From positions 558,001-622,000 of the forward strand of contig NZ_BMGI01000002.1 in NCBI RefSeq assembly GCF_014640115.1: 64,000 nucleotides of DNA, written 5' to 3'. Every line of letters starts with the position of its first letter. The stretch's first letter is position 1. Below, in pieces: positions 8,575-17,825 of the stretch. A model generated the notes under the pieces. It worked only from the letters and a program-made list of their open reading frames with translations. It was not told where the DNA came from and made no database searches. The DNA comes from Sinisalibacter lacisalsi (lineage in GTDB: Bacteria; Pseudomonadota; Alphaproteobacteria; Rhodobacterales; Rhodobacteraceae). A program made the position numbers and the translations under genes.

Positions 8575-8988
8575 TCAGCCCGCGAACACCGCCCCCATGT
8601 CGCGAAATCCCTTCACCTCGATCGGGTTTCCCGACGGGTCGCGGAAGAACATCGTCCATTGTTCGCCCGGCGCGCCTTCGAAGCGCACGGTGGGCGCGAT
8701 CACCCAGGCAGTGCCCGCCGCCTCCAGCCGGTCGGCCAGCGCGCGCCAGTCGGGATAGGCAAGCACCAGCCCGAAATGCGGCATCGCCACCATGTGATCG
8801 CCCACCCGGCCGCTGTCGGCGGTGGCGAAGGGCGGGCCGAGATGCAGGCTCAACTGGTGGCCGAAGAAGTCGAAATCCACCCATGTCTCGGTCGAGCGCC
8901 CCTCGGCGCACCCCAGCACCCCGCCGTAGAAGGCGCGGGCGGCGTCGAGATCGGTGACGTTGATGGCGAGGTGAAAGGGCGTGGGCAT
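8575..8988 (-). CDS. VOC-family protein (glyoxalase/dioxygenase fold)
   Basis: 137-residue vicinal-oxygen-chelate protein. It begins FHLAINVTDLDAARAFYGGVLG and ends MFFRDPSGNPIEVKGF, the usual start and end of a two-module VOC unit. His6 (FHLAIN) and Glu near the end (NPIEVKG) are at the normal metal-ligand positions. The start ATG 8988 is taken because homology begins at once. The reaction cannot be assigned. It is divergent from the metY-type gene, with 163 bases between them. Confidence 0.82.
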   Translation of the reverse strand: MPTPFHLAINVTDLDAARAFYGGVLGCAEGRSTETWVDFDFFGHQLSLHLGPPFATADSGRVGDHMVAMPHFGLVLAYPDWRALADRLEAAGTAWVIAPTVRFEGAPGEQWTMFFRDPSGNPIEVKGFRDMGAVFAG

Positions 8989-9151
8989 CGGCGCGCTCCG
9001 GCATGGTTGTTCCATCCACCCTAGCCCGGGCGCACCCGAATTCCAGCCCCCGGGCCGGGCATGGAACAAACTTCCTTTCTCGCGCGGCCAATTGCCCTGC
9101 CCCCGGCTTTGCCCTAGCCTCCCGCGCAGAAATGTCAGGGAGACACGCAAG

Positions 9152-10438
9152 ATGACCAAAGACCTCGGATTCGACACGCTGCAGGTGCACGCCGGCACCG
9201 AACCCGATCCCGCCACCGGCGCGCGCCAGGTGCCGATCTACCAGACCACGGCCTACGTCTTCCGCGACGCCGACCACGCGGCGGCGCTGTTCAACCTGCA
9301 GGAAGTGGGCAATATCTACTCGCGCCTCACCAACCCCACGGTGAGCGCGCTGGCCAACCGGATCGTCGCGCTCGAGGGCGGCGCCGGCGGCGTCTGCACC
9401 TCATCGGGCCACGCCGCACAGATCATGGCGCTCTACCCGCTGATGGCGCCGGGGCTGAACATCATCGCCTCGACCCGGCTCTATGGCGGCACCTACACCC
9501 AGTTCACCCAGGTGTTCAAACGCTTCGGCTGGGAAGCGAAATTCGTCGATTTCGACGATCCCGCGGCGGTGGCGGCGGCGATCGACGACAACACCCGCGC
9601 GATCTTCTGCGAAAGCCTCGCCAACCCGGCGGGCGTGCCCACCGATCTCGACGCCATCTCCAAGGTGGCGAACGATGCCGGGCTGCCGCTGGTGGTCGAC
9701 AACACCTCCGCCACGCCCTACCTGTGCAAGCCGATCGAGCACGGCGCGACGCTGGTGGTGCACTCCACCACCAAGTTCCTGACCGGCAACGGCACGGTGA
9801 CCGGCGGCGCGATCGTGGATGCGGGCACCTTCGACTGGTCGGCCTCGGGCAAGTTCCCCTCGCTCTCCGAGCCCGAGCCCGCCTATCACGGCATCAAGTT
9901 CCACGAAGCGCTCGGGGCGATGGCCTTCACCTTCTACAGCATCGCCGTGGGCCTGCGCGACCTGGGCATGACGATGAACCCGCAGGCCGCGCATTACACG
10001 CTGATGGGGATCGAGACGCTCAGCCTGCGGATGCAGAAACACGTGGAAAACGCCCAGAAAGTGGCCGAATGGCTGGAGCAGGACCCGCGCGTTGAAAGCG
10101 TGAGCTATGCCGGGCTGGCCTCCTCGCCCTACAACGACCGCATCAAACGGGTCTACCCGAAGGGCGCGGGCGCGATTTTCACAGTGGCGCTGAAGGGCGG
10201 CTACGATGCCTGCGTGAAGCTCGTCGACAACCTCGAGCTGTTCAGCCACGTCGCCAACCTCGGCGACACGCGCTCGCTGATCATCCACTCCGCCTCCACC
10301 ACCCACCGCCAGCTCAGCCCCGAGCAGCGCGCGGCGGCGGGCGCCGGCGACAACGTGGTGCGGCTCTCGATCGGCATCGAGGACGCGGACGACCTGATCG
10401 CCGATCTCGACCAGGCGCTGGCCAAGGCCGGCGGCTGA
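9152..10438 (+). CDS. metY: O-acetylhomoserine aminocarboxypropyltransferase (sulfhydrylase)
   Basis: 428-residue PLP enzyme of the Cys/Met metabolism family that makes homocysteine from O-acetylhomoserine and sulfide. Features are GFDTLQVHAG at the start, YSRLTNPTVSALANR, a phosphate-binding loop TSSGHAAQ, VVDNTSATP, and the Schiff-base lysine Lys208 in HSTTKFLTGNG. Length fits MetY (about 430) rather than shorter MetB/MetC. The start follows TCAGGGAG. No SAM-II or SAM-type riboswitch was seen in the 163-base leader. It provides a route from sulfide to methionine in a window rich in sulfide genes. Confidence 0.92.
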   Translation: MTKDLGFDTLQVHAGTEPDPATGARQVPIYQTTAYVFRDADHAAALFNLQEVGNIYSRLTNPTVSALANRIVALEGGAGGVCTSSGHAAQIMALYPLMAPGLNIIASTRLYGGTYTQFTQVFKRFGWEAKFVDFDDPAAVAAAIDDNTRAIFCESLANPAGVPTDLDAISKVANDAGLPLVVDNTSATPYLCKPIEHGATLVVHSTTKFLTGNGTVTGGAIVDAGTFDWSASGKFPSLSEPEPAYHGIKFHEALGAMAFTFYSIAVGLRDLGMTMNPQAAHYTLMGIETLSLRMQKHVENAQKVAEWLEQDPRVESVSYAGLASSPYNDRIKRVYPKGAGAIFTVALKGGYDACVKLVDNLELFSHVANLGDTRSLIIHSASTTHRQLSPEQRAAAGAGDNVVRLSIGIEDADDLIADLDQALAKAGG

Positions 10439-10640
10439 ACGGTTTCGCCCCGGGCTGCGCCCGGGACGACCGGGAGGGGGGCCTTGCCCCCCTCTTGGCC
10501 TTCGGCCAATTCACCCCCCAAGGTATTTGCCGACCCAAGAAGCCGCGCGCCCGGGCCGGTCCAGGCCGCGCCCCGGGGGTTCTTGGGTCGACAAAATACC
10601 TTCGGGGGGTGAGCGCGTCAGCGCGAGGGGGGCAGACAGC
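10439..10640. repeat. Composite intergenic hairpin repeat (family A), one full copy plus an inverted partial copy
   Basis: Starts directly after the metY stop with ACGGTTTCGCCCCG, then a CCCGGGC/GCCCGGG-type stem (10448-10467), a GGGGGG/CCCCCC stem near 10475-10495, and the conserved end CACCCCCCAAGGTATTT then CGACCCAAGAA (10512-10542). An inverted copy of that end (TTCTTGGGTCGACAAAATACC) lies at 10580-10611, so the two form one long hairpin of the whole region. Related copies are at about 33600-33715 (inverted) and 41839-41944. All are at gene 3' ends, suggesting a REP-like or terminator role. Confidence 0.75.
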
Positions 10641-10690
10641 CCCCCTTCTGCGACCTTCGCAGTCGGACCGGCCGGCGGGGGAGCGGCGCC

Positions 10691-10725
10691 GAAAGAAAAG
10701 ACGCGCGCCCCGAAAGGCGCGCGTC
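10691..10725 (-). terminator. Rho-independent terminator of fccAB
   Basis: Perfect 10-bp stem GACGCGCGCC/GGCGCGCGTC (10700-10725, 6-base loop). On the minus strand it is followed by TTTTCTTTC. It lies 25 bases beyond the fccB stop. Confidence 0.8.
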
Positions 10726-10750
10726 TCGATGTCCGACGGAGGTTCCCGAC

Positions 10751-12019
10751 TCAGCCGAACATGTCGGAGGCGATGCCTTCGTACCAGCCGATGCTTTCCT
10801 CGTAGGTCCGCCTGCGAAGCTCCTCGTCTTCGCCAGTCTGGCTGATGAAGCCGTCGACCTTGGCGATCTTCTCCTCGGTGGCCTCGTAGGAGGCGCCCAC
10901 CTTCACACCGTCATCGGTGCCGATCAGCGACCAGCAGGTGTTGGAGAACTTGGCCGGGAAGACCCGCGAGTCGGTCAGCTCGCCGCGGATCGTCATCGCG
11001 GCGACCTTGGCCTGGCTGTTGGCCGAGAAGCCGGATTTCGGCATGTCGCCGGCACTGGTGGAGTCGCCGAGCACGTAGATGTTGGCGTCGATGGTGGAGC
11101 GCATCGAGCTGGGTTCGATCGGTGCCCAGTTGCCATCGTTCACGCCCGCGATCTCGACGATGCGGCCGGCCTTCATCGCCGGGATGACGTTGCAGACGTC
11201 GACGTTGGTGACCTCGCCGTCGACCGTGATGGTCATCGCCTCGGGGTCGACCGAAACATCGGCACCGCCGAAATCCGGCCCGATCCGCTCGATCATGCCC
11301 GGGTAGTGCTTGGCCCAGCCTTCCTCGAACAGGCCCTGCTTGGAGAACGCGGGCTTGGGATCGAGGATCAGGATCTTCGCGGTCGGGTTCATGTCTTTCA
11401 GCATGTGGCCGACCATCGAGACCCGCTCGTAGGGCCCCGGCGGGCAGCGGTAGGGGTTGGGGGGCGCGATCATGGCGAAGAGGCCGCCCTCGGGCATCGA
11501 TTCGATCTGGCGCTTGAGCAGCTCGCTCTGCGAGCCGGCCTTGTAGGCGTGCGGCATCGCGTTCTGCGCCGTGACATCCCAGCCCGGCACCGCGCCATCG
11601 ACGAAATCGATCCCGGGGCTGAGCACCAGCCGGTCGTAGTGCAGGGTGTCACCGCCCGCGAGGGTCACGGTCTGGGCGTCACGATCGACGCCGACGGCCC
11701 AGTCGTGCACCACGTTGATGCCGTAGTCGGCCGCGAGCGTGCCATAGCTGTGGGCGATGCTTTCGAGGGTGCGGAAGCCCGCCAGGTAGAGGTTCGAGAA
11801 GAAGCAGGTGTAATAGGTGCGCGTGGGTTCGACCAGCGTCACGTCGATCGCCCCGTCGCTGTCCTTGGCGATGTAGCGCGCCGCCGTGGCACCGCCGGCG
11901 CCGCCGCCGATGACCACGACCCGTGGCTTGCCATGCCCCGCGGCATGCACCGACGGCGCCGAAAGGCTCGCCGCGGCCGCCATGCCGGTCCCGACAAAGG
12001 TGCGTCTGTTGAGTTTCAT
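10751..12019 (-). CDS. fccB: Flavocytochrome c sulfide dehydrogenase, flavoprotein subunit (FccB/SoxF)
   Basis: 422-residue periplasmic FAD enzyme that oxidises sulfide and passes electrons to its cytochrome partner. A Tat-type signal (NRRTFVGTG) is followed by a dinucleotide fold VVVIGGGAGGATAA. Cys72 (YYTCFFSN) is the probable covalent 8-alpha-S-cysteinyl FAD site. Cys192 (YRCPPGPYER) and Cys362 (SNTCWSLIG) match the redox disulfide pair of the family. YVLGDSTSAGDMPKSGFSAN is the second FAD motif. The start ATG 12019 is set by the signal peptide. It is the second gene after fccA (64-base gap). The usual sox thiosulfate cluster is absent from the window. Confidence 0.93.
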   Translation of the reverse strand: MKLNRRTFVGTGMAAAASLSAPSVHAAGHGKPRVVVIGGGAGGATAARYIAKDSDGAIDVTLVEPTRTYYTCFFSNLYLAGFRTLESIAHSYGTLAADYGINVVHDWAVGVDRDAQTVTLAGGDTLHYDRLVLSPGIDFVDGAVPGWDVTAQNAMPHAYKAGSQSELLKRQIESMPEGGLFAMIAPPNPYRCPPGPYERVSMVGHMLKDMNPTAKILILDPKPAFSKQGLFEEGWAKHYPGMIERIGPDFGGADVSVDPEAMTITVDGEVTNVDVCNVIPAMKAGRIVEIAGVNDGNWAPIEPSSMRSTIDANIYVLGDSTSAGDMPKSGFSANSQAKVAAMTIRGELTDSRVFPAKFSNTCWSLIGTDDGVKVGASYEATEEKIAKVDGFISQTGEDEELRRRTYEESIGWYEGIASDMFG

Positions 12020-12083
12020 TACGTGTCCTTCCTTGGTAACTTGACCGCCCGACACCGGGCCGGTCCGAACATGGCGGCCCGGA

Positions 12084-12785
12084 TCACAGGCTGCCATAAT
12101 ATGCGGCGAGAGCCGCGATTTCCTCGTCCGACAGCCGTCCGGCGAACATCTGCATCACCGGATGGGGGCGGATCTTCTGCTTGTAGGCGTGCATCGCCAC
12201 AACGAAATCCTCCTCCGGCCAGCCGGTGATCGAGGGCACGCCCTCGTCGTCGCCGTCGGCCTGGTGGCAGGTCATGCATTCGGTCGACAGGTATTCACCG
12301 TAGTCGACATCGCCGGCGATCGCGAGCACCTCGGGCGCCAGGTCCACCTCGCTCGGCATCGCCGTCGGCGCGGCTTCGGGTATGTTGGCGGGATTGGCGG
12401 AGAACTGGCGCAGGTAGGCCAGCACGTCGGCGCGTTCCTCCGCGTCCTTGATCCCGCGGAAGGCCATTCGCGTGTCGCTGACCAGCGCCTTGGGGTTCTC
12501 GATATAGGCGTCGAGCGTGCGCAGATCCCAGAACAGGCCATCGACGCCCTCGCGCATGAGCCCCTTGGAATAGCGTGTGTAATCTTCCATCGAGCCGGCG
12601 CGGCGGCCGAAGATGCCGTTGAGATGCGGGCCGACGCGGTGCTTGGCGCCTTCGCCGACCTGGTGGCAGGAGGCGCACTGGCGATAGGCCTTCGCCCCCT
12701 CTTCCGCGTCTCCCAGCTCCTGCGCGGTGGCCGACCCCGCGATCATAATGGCGGTCACCCCGGCGACAAGCGGCGACTTGATCAT
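12084..12785 (-). CDS. fccA: Flavocytochrome c sulfide dehydrogenase, diheme cytochrome subunit (FccA/SoxE)
   Basis: 233-residue periplasmic cytochrome c with a Sec signal peptide (LVAGVTAIMIAGSATAQ) and two heme-c sites: CASCH at 37-41 and CMTCH at 170-174. Met in TRMAFRG and in VMQMFAG are likely sixth ligands. It accepts electrons from FccB and passes them to the respiratory or photosynthetic chain. ATG 12785 is preferred to the GTG one codon earlier because GGGAGG then sits six bases upstream. It is co-transcribed with fccB. Confidence 0.92.
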   Translation of the reverse strand: MIKSPLVAGVTAIMIAGSATAQELGDAEEGAKAYRQCASCHQVGEGAKHRVGPHLNGIFGRRAGSMEDYTRYSKGLMREGVDGLFWDLRTLDAYIENPKALVSDTRMAFRGIKDAEERADVLAYLRQFSANPANIPEAAPTAMPSEVDLAPEVLAIAGDVDYGEYLSTECMTCHQADGDDEGVPSITGWPEEDFVVAMHAYKQKIRPHPVMQMFAGRLSDEEIAALAAYYGSL

Positions 12786-13119
12786 CACGTTCCTCCCTGT
12801 GACCTCTCCGGCAGCCCTGGCTCTTTTTCGGCCCTGGTCTCCGGCGGCATCTGTTGTTCTTTTATTCCGATATGTCGATTTGATCCAGAATTTTGTTTCA
12901 ATGTCACGCGGCCGATGGCGGCCATTCCGGCCCTGCGCACGCGCTCTGCGGCAGAATGCCGCAACCCTCGCCGGACCGGGCGCGGCGGCGGGATGAAGCG
13001 GGCATCGCGCCCGCGCACCAAAGCGCCTGGGGTGGAATTTTCACGGCACGAAACGCTACCGCACGGGCCCCGTCTGCCTGGTGTCGCCCCCGTCTTTGGC
13101 GACCCGCGGCGGGCCGGCG
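12786..13119. promoter_or_regulatory. Upstream region of fccAB with a degenerate SqrR-like site
   Basis: 334 bases without a convincing gene. An AT-rich island at 12855-12905 contains ATTCCGATATGTCGAT (12864-12879). On the fccA strand it reads ATCG-N8-GAAT, with one half-site intact and 10 of 16 positions equal to the site before the YeeE operon. It lies about 80 bases upstream of the fccA start. The rest, toward the deacetylase gene end, shows nothing notable. Confidence 0.35.
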
Positions 13120-14715
13120 TCACCGGTCGGCGAGCAGCGCCGAGACCGGCGCGAGAGTGACCGATGCGGCCCGGGTGCCGAGCGACCATTCGACCAGCGC
13201 CTGCACCGTTTCGGCCCGTGTGCGCGCGACGACGATCACCCCTGATTCGTTGCGCGCGCGGAAGGCGGCATTGTCGAGGAAGCGGCGGATCACCGGCGCG
13301 GCCTGCCCCTCGGCGTCGAGATCGCGGAACACCAGCCCGGCCTTGACCCCCGCCTTCTGCGCCGCCTTGTGGCCGGTGTTCAGCCCGGACGGGAAGCTGA
13401 CGAGGCCGTGGCCGGTCTCCGCGAGGTTGACGGCGAGTTGCACCGCCCCCGGACCCAGCCCCTGGAAGCCGAGCGATTCCTCGGCCATGGCGGCAACGCT
13501 GTCTTCCAGCAGCGGCACATAGGCTTCGAGGTTGATCTCGACATCCGCCGCCGTGGCGCCCTCGGGCAGCGGCAGGATGGTGACCACCTCGAGCCCCTGG
13601 TCGCGGTAGAAGGCGATGGTCTCGGCCGCGTCGAGCGCGGCGGCGTCGACGGCCACGCTCACCGGGAAAGGCAGATTGCCGAGGTCGGCGTTGGCGTTGC
13701 CGGTGTCGATCAGCAGGATCGCCATCAGCGGCAGATCCGCCGGCGCGTCGAAGGGCGCCGCATTGCGCTGCAGCGCGGGTGCGCTGGCCAGGTCTTCGGC
13801 GGTGGCTTCCTCGGCGAGGTCTTCCCCGGTGGGCTCTTCCTCCGTCTCGTCGCCGATCCGGGGCAAACGGCCGGTGATCACGGTGCTTGCCGGGGTATCG
13901 GCCTCTGGATCTGCCTCAGCAGTCGTCTCGGCCGGCTCTGCGGCGTCCGCTGCGTCGGTATCGGGAGCGCCGGGCATCTCGGCCGTCGACTCGGAGATCG
14001 CCGGCGCTGCGGGGCTCTCGGGTTGCGTCATCGCGGCGGCGACGTCGGTCTCCGCCTCCGGCGCGTCGGCATCGGCCGGGGCCGCGTCGTCCTGCGCCCC
14101 GGACACGGCCTGCGCCGGCGCCTCCGCTTCGGCCCCGTCGTCTTGCGCCTCCGCCTCGGGCGTTTGCGCATCGGCCGGCCGGGTGGCGCTTGGCGCGTCG
14201 GCTTCAGGCGTCGGCGCCCGTGGTTCGTCGGCGTCTGCGGGCGGGGTCTCTGCATCGCTGGCCGCCATGGCGTCAGGCGCATCGGCGGTGTCGGCATCAG
14301 TGGCCGCCGTTGCGTTCGTGGCGTCGGCGTCGGCCGTGTCGCCCGCGTCCGCCCACGGCTCGGCCTCTGCCGGCGCCGCGGTCCCCGAAAGATCAGGCTC
14401 CGCCTCGGCATCGCCTTCCTGCGGATCGTCGGACGGGGTGTCAGCCGGCGAGGTATCGGCAGGTGCATCGCCGCCCGCGTCCGGCACGCCGTCCGCCTCG
14501 GCATCCTCCGCCGCGGGCATTTCCGGCTCAACAGGGGCCGCTTCGTCCTGCCCCTGCGCCGGCTCCGGTGCCTCGTTCACCGGGGTTTCCTGCGCCGCCG
14601 GCGCCGGAACGGCCCCGGGCATTTCCACCCGGTCGAGCACCAGCGATGCCGTGCCCAGCCCGAGCCCCGCGACCACGATCCCCGTGGCGATGCCTGCCAA
14701 AATGCCACGTGCCAC
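13120..14715 (-). CDS. Divergent polysaccharide deacetylase (YibQ/DUF610) with long acidic linker
   Basis: 531-residue envelope protein. An N-terminal membrane anchor ([19 protein letters not shown]) is followed by about 270 residues almost only of Ala, Asp, Glu, Pro and Thr (roughly residues 30-300). The C-terminal ~210 residues form a NodB-like fold of the YibQ type ([48 protein letters not shown]). YibQ proteins usually lack a full set of deacetylase metal ligands, so activity is doubtful. The linker probably spans the periplasm to place the domain at the cell wall (inference). It is divergent from trpG, with 113 bases between. Confidence 0.78.
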   Translation of the reverse strand: MARGILAGIATGIVVAGLGLGTASLVLDRVEMPGAVPAPAAQETPVNEAPEPAQGQDEAAPVEPEMPAAEDAEADGVPDAGGDAPADTSPADTPSDDPQEGDAEAEPDLSGTAAPAEAEPWADAGDTADADATNATAATDADTADAPDAMAASDAETPPADADEPRAPTPEADAPSATRPADAQTPEAEAQDDGAEAEAPAQAVSGAQDDAAPADADAPEAETDVAAAMTQPESPAAPAISESTAEMPGAPDTDAADAAEPAETTAEADPEADTPASTVITGRLPRIGDETEEEPTGEDLAEEATAEDLASAPALQRNAAPFDAPADLPLMAILLIDTGNANADLGNLPFPVSVAVDAAALDAAETIAFYRDQGLEVVTILPLPEGATAADVEINLEAYVPLLEDSVAAMAEESLGFQGLGPGAVQLAVNLAETGHGLVSFPSGLNTGHKAAQKAGVKAGLVFRDLDAEGQAAPVIRRFLDNAAFRARNESGVIVVARTRAETVQALVEWSLGTRAASVTLAPVSALLADR

Positions 14716-14828
14716 CTGCGGCCCCCTTTCGATATCGCGCGCCCCGCCTCTTGACCCTCGGCGGCGCCTCTGAACATGTATACCCCGACGCCATCGACAG
14801 AAAACCCCCTTTGCCCGGACCCGCGCGC

Positions 14829-15422
14829 ATGATCCTGCTGATCGATAATTATGACAGCTTCACCTACAACCTCGTGCATTACCTGGGCGAGTTGGGGGCC
14901 GATGTTGTCGTTCACCGCAACGACGCGCTCGACGTGAAGGCCGCGATGGCACTGAGGCCCGAGGCCATCGTGCTCTCGCCCGGCCCCTGCGATCCCGACC
15001 AGGCCGGCATCTGCCTTCCACTGAGCCTCGCGGCGGGCGAGATCGGCGTGCCGCTCCTCGGCGTCTGCCTCGGCCACCAGACCATCGGCCAGGCCTTCGG
15101 CGGCAAGGTGGTGCGCGCGACCGACATCGTGCACGGCAAGATGGGCGAGATCCACCATGGCGGCAAAGGCGTGTTCAGGGGCCTGCCCTCGCCGCTGCAG
15201 GCCACGCGCTACCATTCTCTGATCGTCGAGCGCGAGAGCCTGCCCGACTGCCTCGAGGTGACCGCCTGGCTCGACGACGGCACGATCATGGGCCTGCGCC
15301 ACAAGACCCTGCCGATCGAGGGGGTGCAGTTCCACCCCGAGAGCATCCGCTCCGAACACGGCCACGCGATGCTGCGGAACTTCCTCGACCAGGTCACCGA
15401 ACAAGCGAAGGTATCGGCATGA
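14829..15422 (+). CDS. trpG: Anthranilate synthase component II, glutamine amidotransferase
   Basis: 197-residue class I glutamine amidotransferase that gives ammonia to TrpE for anthranilate synthesis. [28 protein letters not shown], the nucleophile Cys80 in GVCLGHQ and the His/Glu pair in VQFHPESI are all present. The start ATG 14829 is fixed by the conserved [11 protein letters not shown]. Its TGA overlaps the trpD ATG (ATGA at 15419), so the two are coupled. It could also serve folate synthesis as PabA, as in many bacteria. Confidence 0.95.
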   Translation: MILLIDNYDSFTYNLVHYLGELGADVVVHRNDALDVKAAMALRPEAIVLSPGPCDPDQAGICLPLSLAAGEIGVPLLGVCLGHQTIGQAFGGKVVRATDIVHGKMGEIHHGGKGVFRGLPSPLQATRYHSLIVERESLPDCLEVTAWLDDGTIMGLRHKTLPIEGVQFHPESIRSEHGHAMLRNFLDQVTEQAKVSA

Positions 15423-16435
15423 GCGACGCGATCAAACCCCTCATCGCCGCCGCCGTCGACCGGCCGCTCACCCGCGCCGAGGCCGAGACCGCCTTCAGCA
15501 TCCTGTTCGAGGGCGAGGCGACGCCGAGCCAGATCGGCGGGCTCTTGATGACCCTGCGCACCCGCGGCGAGACGGTGGACGAATACGCCGCCGCCGCCTT
15601 CGTGATGCGCGAGAAATGCCGCCGGGTGCATGCCCCCGCGGGCGCGATAGACATCGTCGGAACGGGGGGCGACGGCAAGGGCACGCTCAACATCTCCACC
15701 GCCACCGCCTTCGTCACCGCCGGCGCGGGCGTGGTGGTGGCAAAGCACGGCAACCGCAACCTGTCGTCGAAATCCGGCGCGGCGGATGCGCTGACCCAGA
15801 TGGGCGTGAACGTGATGGTAGGGCCGGAGGTGGTCGAAAAGGCGCTCGAGGAGGTCGGCATCGCCTTCATGATGGCGCCGATGCATCACCCGGCGATCGC
15901 CCATGTCATGCCCACCCGCGCCGAGCTTGGCACCCGGACGATCTTCAACATTCTCGGCCCCCTGACCAACCCCGCCCACGTGACGCGCCAACTCACCGGC
16001 GCCTTCTCGCGCGAGATGATCCGGCCGATGGCCGAAACCCTGAAGGCGCTCGGCAGCGAGAAGGCCTGGCTCGTGCACGGCGGCGACGGCACCGACGAGC
16101 TTTCCATCGCCGGGGTGAGCTGGGTGGCCGCGCTGGAGGGCGGCGACATCATCGAGCGCGAGCTGCACCCGGAAGACGCGGGCCTCCCGGTGCATCCGTT
16201 CGAGGACATCCTGGGCGGCACCCCGGAAGACAACGCCCGCGCCTTTCGCGCCCTGCTCGACGGCGCACCGGGCGCCTACCGCGACGCGGTGCTGCTCAAT
16301 TCCGCCGCCGCGCTGGTGGTGGCCGACAAGGCCGGATCGCTCAAGGAAGGGGTCGAACGTGCGCGCGAGAGCATCGACAGCGGCGCGGCGAAAGCCAGGA
16401 TCGAAGGCTTGGCCCGGGTCACCGCCGCGGCCTGA
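15419..16435 (+). CDS. trpD: Anthranilate phosphoribosyltransferase
   Basis: 338-residue enzyme that joins anthranilate to PRPP, the second step of tryptophan synthesis. The PRPP-binding loop [16 protein letters not shown] and [15 protein letters not shown] are intact, and length is normal. It is translationally coupled to trpG. In relatives trpC follows directly; here an aminotransferase follows, and trpC is about 29 kb away at 45417. Confidence 0.95.
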   Translation: MSDAIKPLIAAAVDRPLTRAEAETAFSILFEGEATPSQIGGLLMTLRTRGETVDEYAAAAFVMREKCRRVHAPAGAIDIVGTGGDGKGTLNISTATAFVTAGAGVVVAKHGNRNLSSKSGAADALTQMGVNVMVGPEVVEKALEEVGIAFMMAPMHHPAIAHVMPTRAELGTRTIFNILGPLTNPAHVTRQLTGAFSREMIRPMAETLKALGSEKAWLVHGGDGTDELSIAGVSWVAALEGGDIIERELHPEDAGLPVHPFEDILGGTPEDNARAFRALLDGAPGAYRDAVLLNSAAALVVADKAGSLKEGVERARESIDSGAAKARIEGLARVTAAA

Positions 16436-16440
16436 GCCGG

Positions 16441-16493
16441 GCGCACGCCGCCACGCGGCGGCGTGACACGCGGTCGCGCGACCGCGTTCCCGG
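16441..16493. repeat. Twin-hairpin intergenic repeat (family B), copy 1
   Basis: After the trpD stop: hairpin CACGCCGCC-acgc-GGCGGCGTG (16444-16465), then a perfect 20-bp palindrome ACGCGGTCGCGCGACCGCGT (16468-16487) followed by TCCCGG. A related pair with the same order and trailing TCCCG is at 54488-54536. No T-run follows, so it is not a classical terminator. Confidence 0.7.
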
Positions 16494-16561
16494 CCCCGCC
16501 GAAGCCGCTTCCGCCGATGCCGGCGGCATGGCACTCTGTCCGCGAAACGCAGGAGGCAGGC

Positions 16562-17740
16562 ATGACCCCGACCAACCCCAACATGGCGCGCACCTTCCCG
16601 CCCCCGGTGATGGAAGCGCGGCGCTGGATCGAGGGGGTGCATTTCCCGCCCGAACGCCCGCTGATCAACGTCAGCCAGGCCGCGCCGGTGGCCCCGCCGC
16701 CCGAGGGGCTGCGCCGGGCCATCGCCGAAGCGGCGATGGAGGATGACACGGCGCATCTCTACGGCCCGGTGCTCGGCCTGCCCGCGCTGCGCGAGGAGGT
16801 GGCCGCGCAGGTCTCGGCGCTCTACGGCGGCGCGGTCACCCCGGCGCAGGTGGCGATCACCTCCGGCTGCAACCAGGCCTTCGCCGCCGTGATGGCCACG
16901 CTTGCCGGCCCGGGCGACGAGGTGATCCTGCCGGTGCCGTGGTATTTCAATCACAAGATGTGGCTCGACATGTCCGGCGTTACCGCCGTGCCGCTCGCCA
17001 CCGATGACGAGCTTCTGCCCAGCGTCGCCGCCGCCGAGCGCCTGATCACGGAGCGCACCCGCGCCATCGTGCTGGTCACCCCCAACAACCCCGGCGGCGT
17101 CGAATACCCCGCCGACCTCGTGGCCGCCTTCCACGACCTCGCCCGCGCCCGTGGCCTGGCCCTCGTGCTCGACGAAACCTACCGCGATTTCGACAGCCGC
17201 CCGGCGCCCGCGCACCACCTGTTCGAAGCCGCGGACTGGGACGACACCCTGATCCATCTCTATTCCTTCTCCAAGGCCTACCGGCTGACCGGCCACCGCG
17301 TCGGCGCGCTCCTCGCCGCACCGGCCCGGCTGGCCGAGGCGGAGAAGTTCCTCGACACGGTGACGATCTGCCCCAACCAGCTCGGCCAGCGCGCGGCGCT
17401 CTGGGGGATGCGGAACCTCTCGCAATGGCTCGCCGGCGAGCGCGCCGAGATCCTCGCCCGCCGCGCCGCGATCGAGACCGGCTTCGCCACCCTGCCGGGC
17501 TGGCGCCTGCTCGGCGCCGGCGCCTATTTCGCCTATGTCCGCCACCCGTTCGCCGAACCCGCCGACGCGCTCTGCCGCCGCATGGTGCGCGAGATCGGCG
17601 TGCTGGCGCTGCCCGGCACGATGTTTCGCCCCGGCGACGATCCCGCCGCGCCGCGCGAATTGCGCATCGCCTTCGCCAATATCGACGCTGCGGGCATCGC
17701 CGAGCTGTTCCACCGCCTCGCCGCCCTCGGCCCCGGCTGA
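16562..17740 (+). CDS. Class I/II PLP-dependent aminotransferase
   Basis: 392-residue aspartate-aminotransferase-fold protein. It shows YGPVLGLPALREEVA, ITSGCNQAFAAVMATL, TPNNPGGVEYP, LDETYRDF and the Schiff-base Lys238 in YSFSKAYRLTGHRVG. The C-terminal Arg that binds substrate carboxylate is likely in RELRIAF. Start ATG 16562 follows GGAGGCAGG. Its position after trpD suggests, but does not prove, a link to aromatic amino acids. Substrate cannot be called. Confidence 0.85.
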   Translation: MTPTNPNMARTFPPPVMEARRWIEGVHFPPERPLINVSQAAPVAPPPEGLRRAIAEAAMEDDTAHLYGPVLGLPALREEVAAQVSALYGGAVTPAQVAITSGCNQAFAAVMATLAGPGDEVILPVPWYFNHKMWLDMSGVTAVPLATDDELLPSVAAAERLITERTRAIVLVTPNNPGGVEYPADLVAAFHDLARARGLALVLDETYRDFDSRPAPAHHLFEAADWDDTLIHLYSFSKAYRLTGHRVGALLAAPARLAEAEKFLDTVTICPNQLGQRAALWGMRNLSQWLAGERAEILARRAAIETGFATLPGWRLLGAGAYFAYVRHPFAEPADALCRRMVREIGVLALPGTMFRPGDDPAAPRELRIAFANIDAAGIAELFHRLAALGPG

Positions 17741-17825
17741 AGGCGCGCGCCGGCCGTTTTCCGCTGTTGGCATTCGTCCGCACAGGCCCTAGAACCGGGT
17801 GACCGTAACGGGGAGATTTCCGCTC

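Noticed and set aside
8989-9151. Possible SAM-II riboswitch before metY
   Set aside because: Expected in some alphaproteobacteria, but no SAM-II pseudoknot sequence could be found in this leader.
12786-13189. Minus-strand open frame of 134 codons upstream of fccA
   Set aside because: Pro/Arg-rich product, no ribosome site, and it spans the likely fcc regulatory region.
15209-17773. Very long open frame (854 codons) on the minus strand across trpD and the aminotransferase
   Set aside because: It is antisense to two genes with intact motifs, its product is His/Gly/Arg-rich and matches nothing. Such antisense frames are expected at this GC content.
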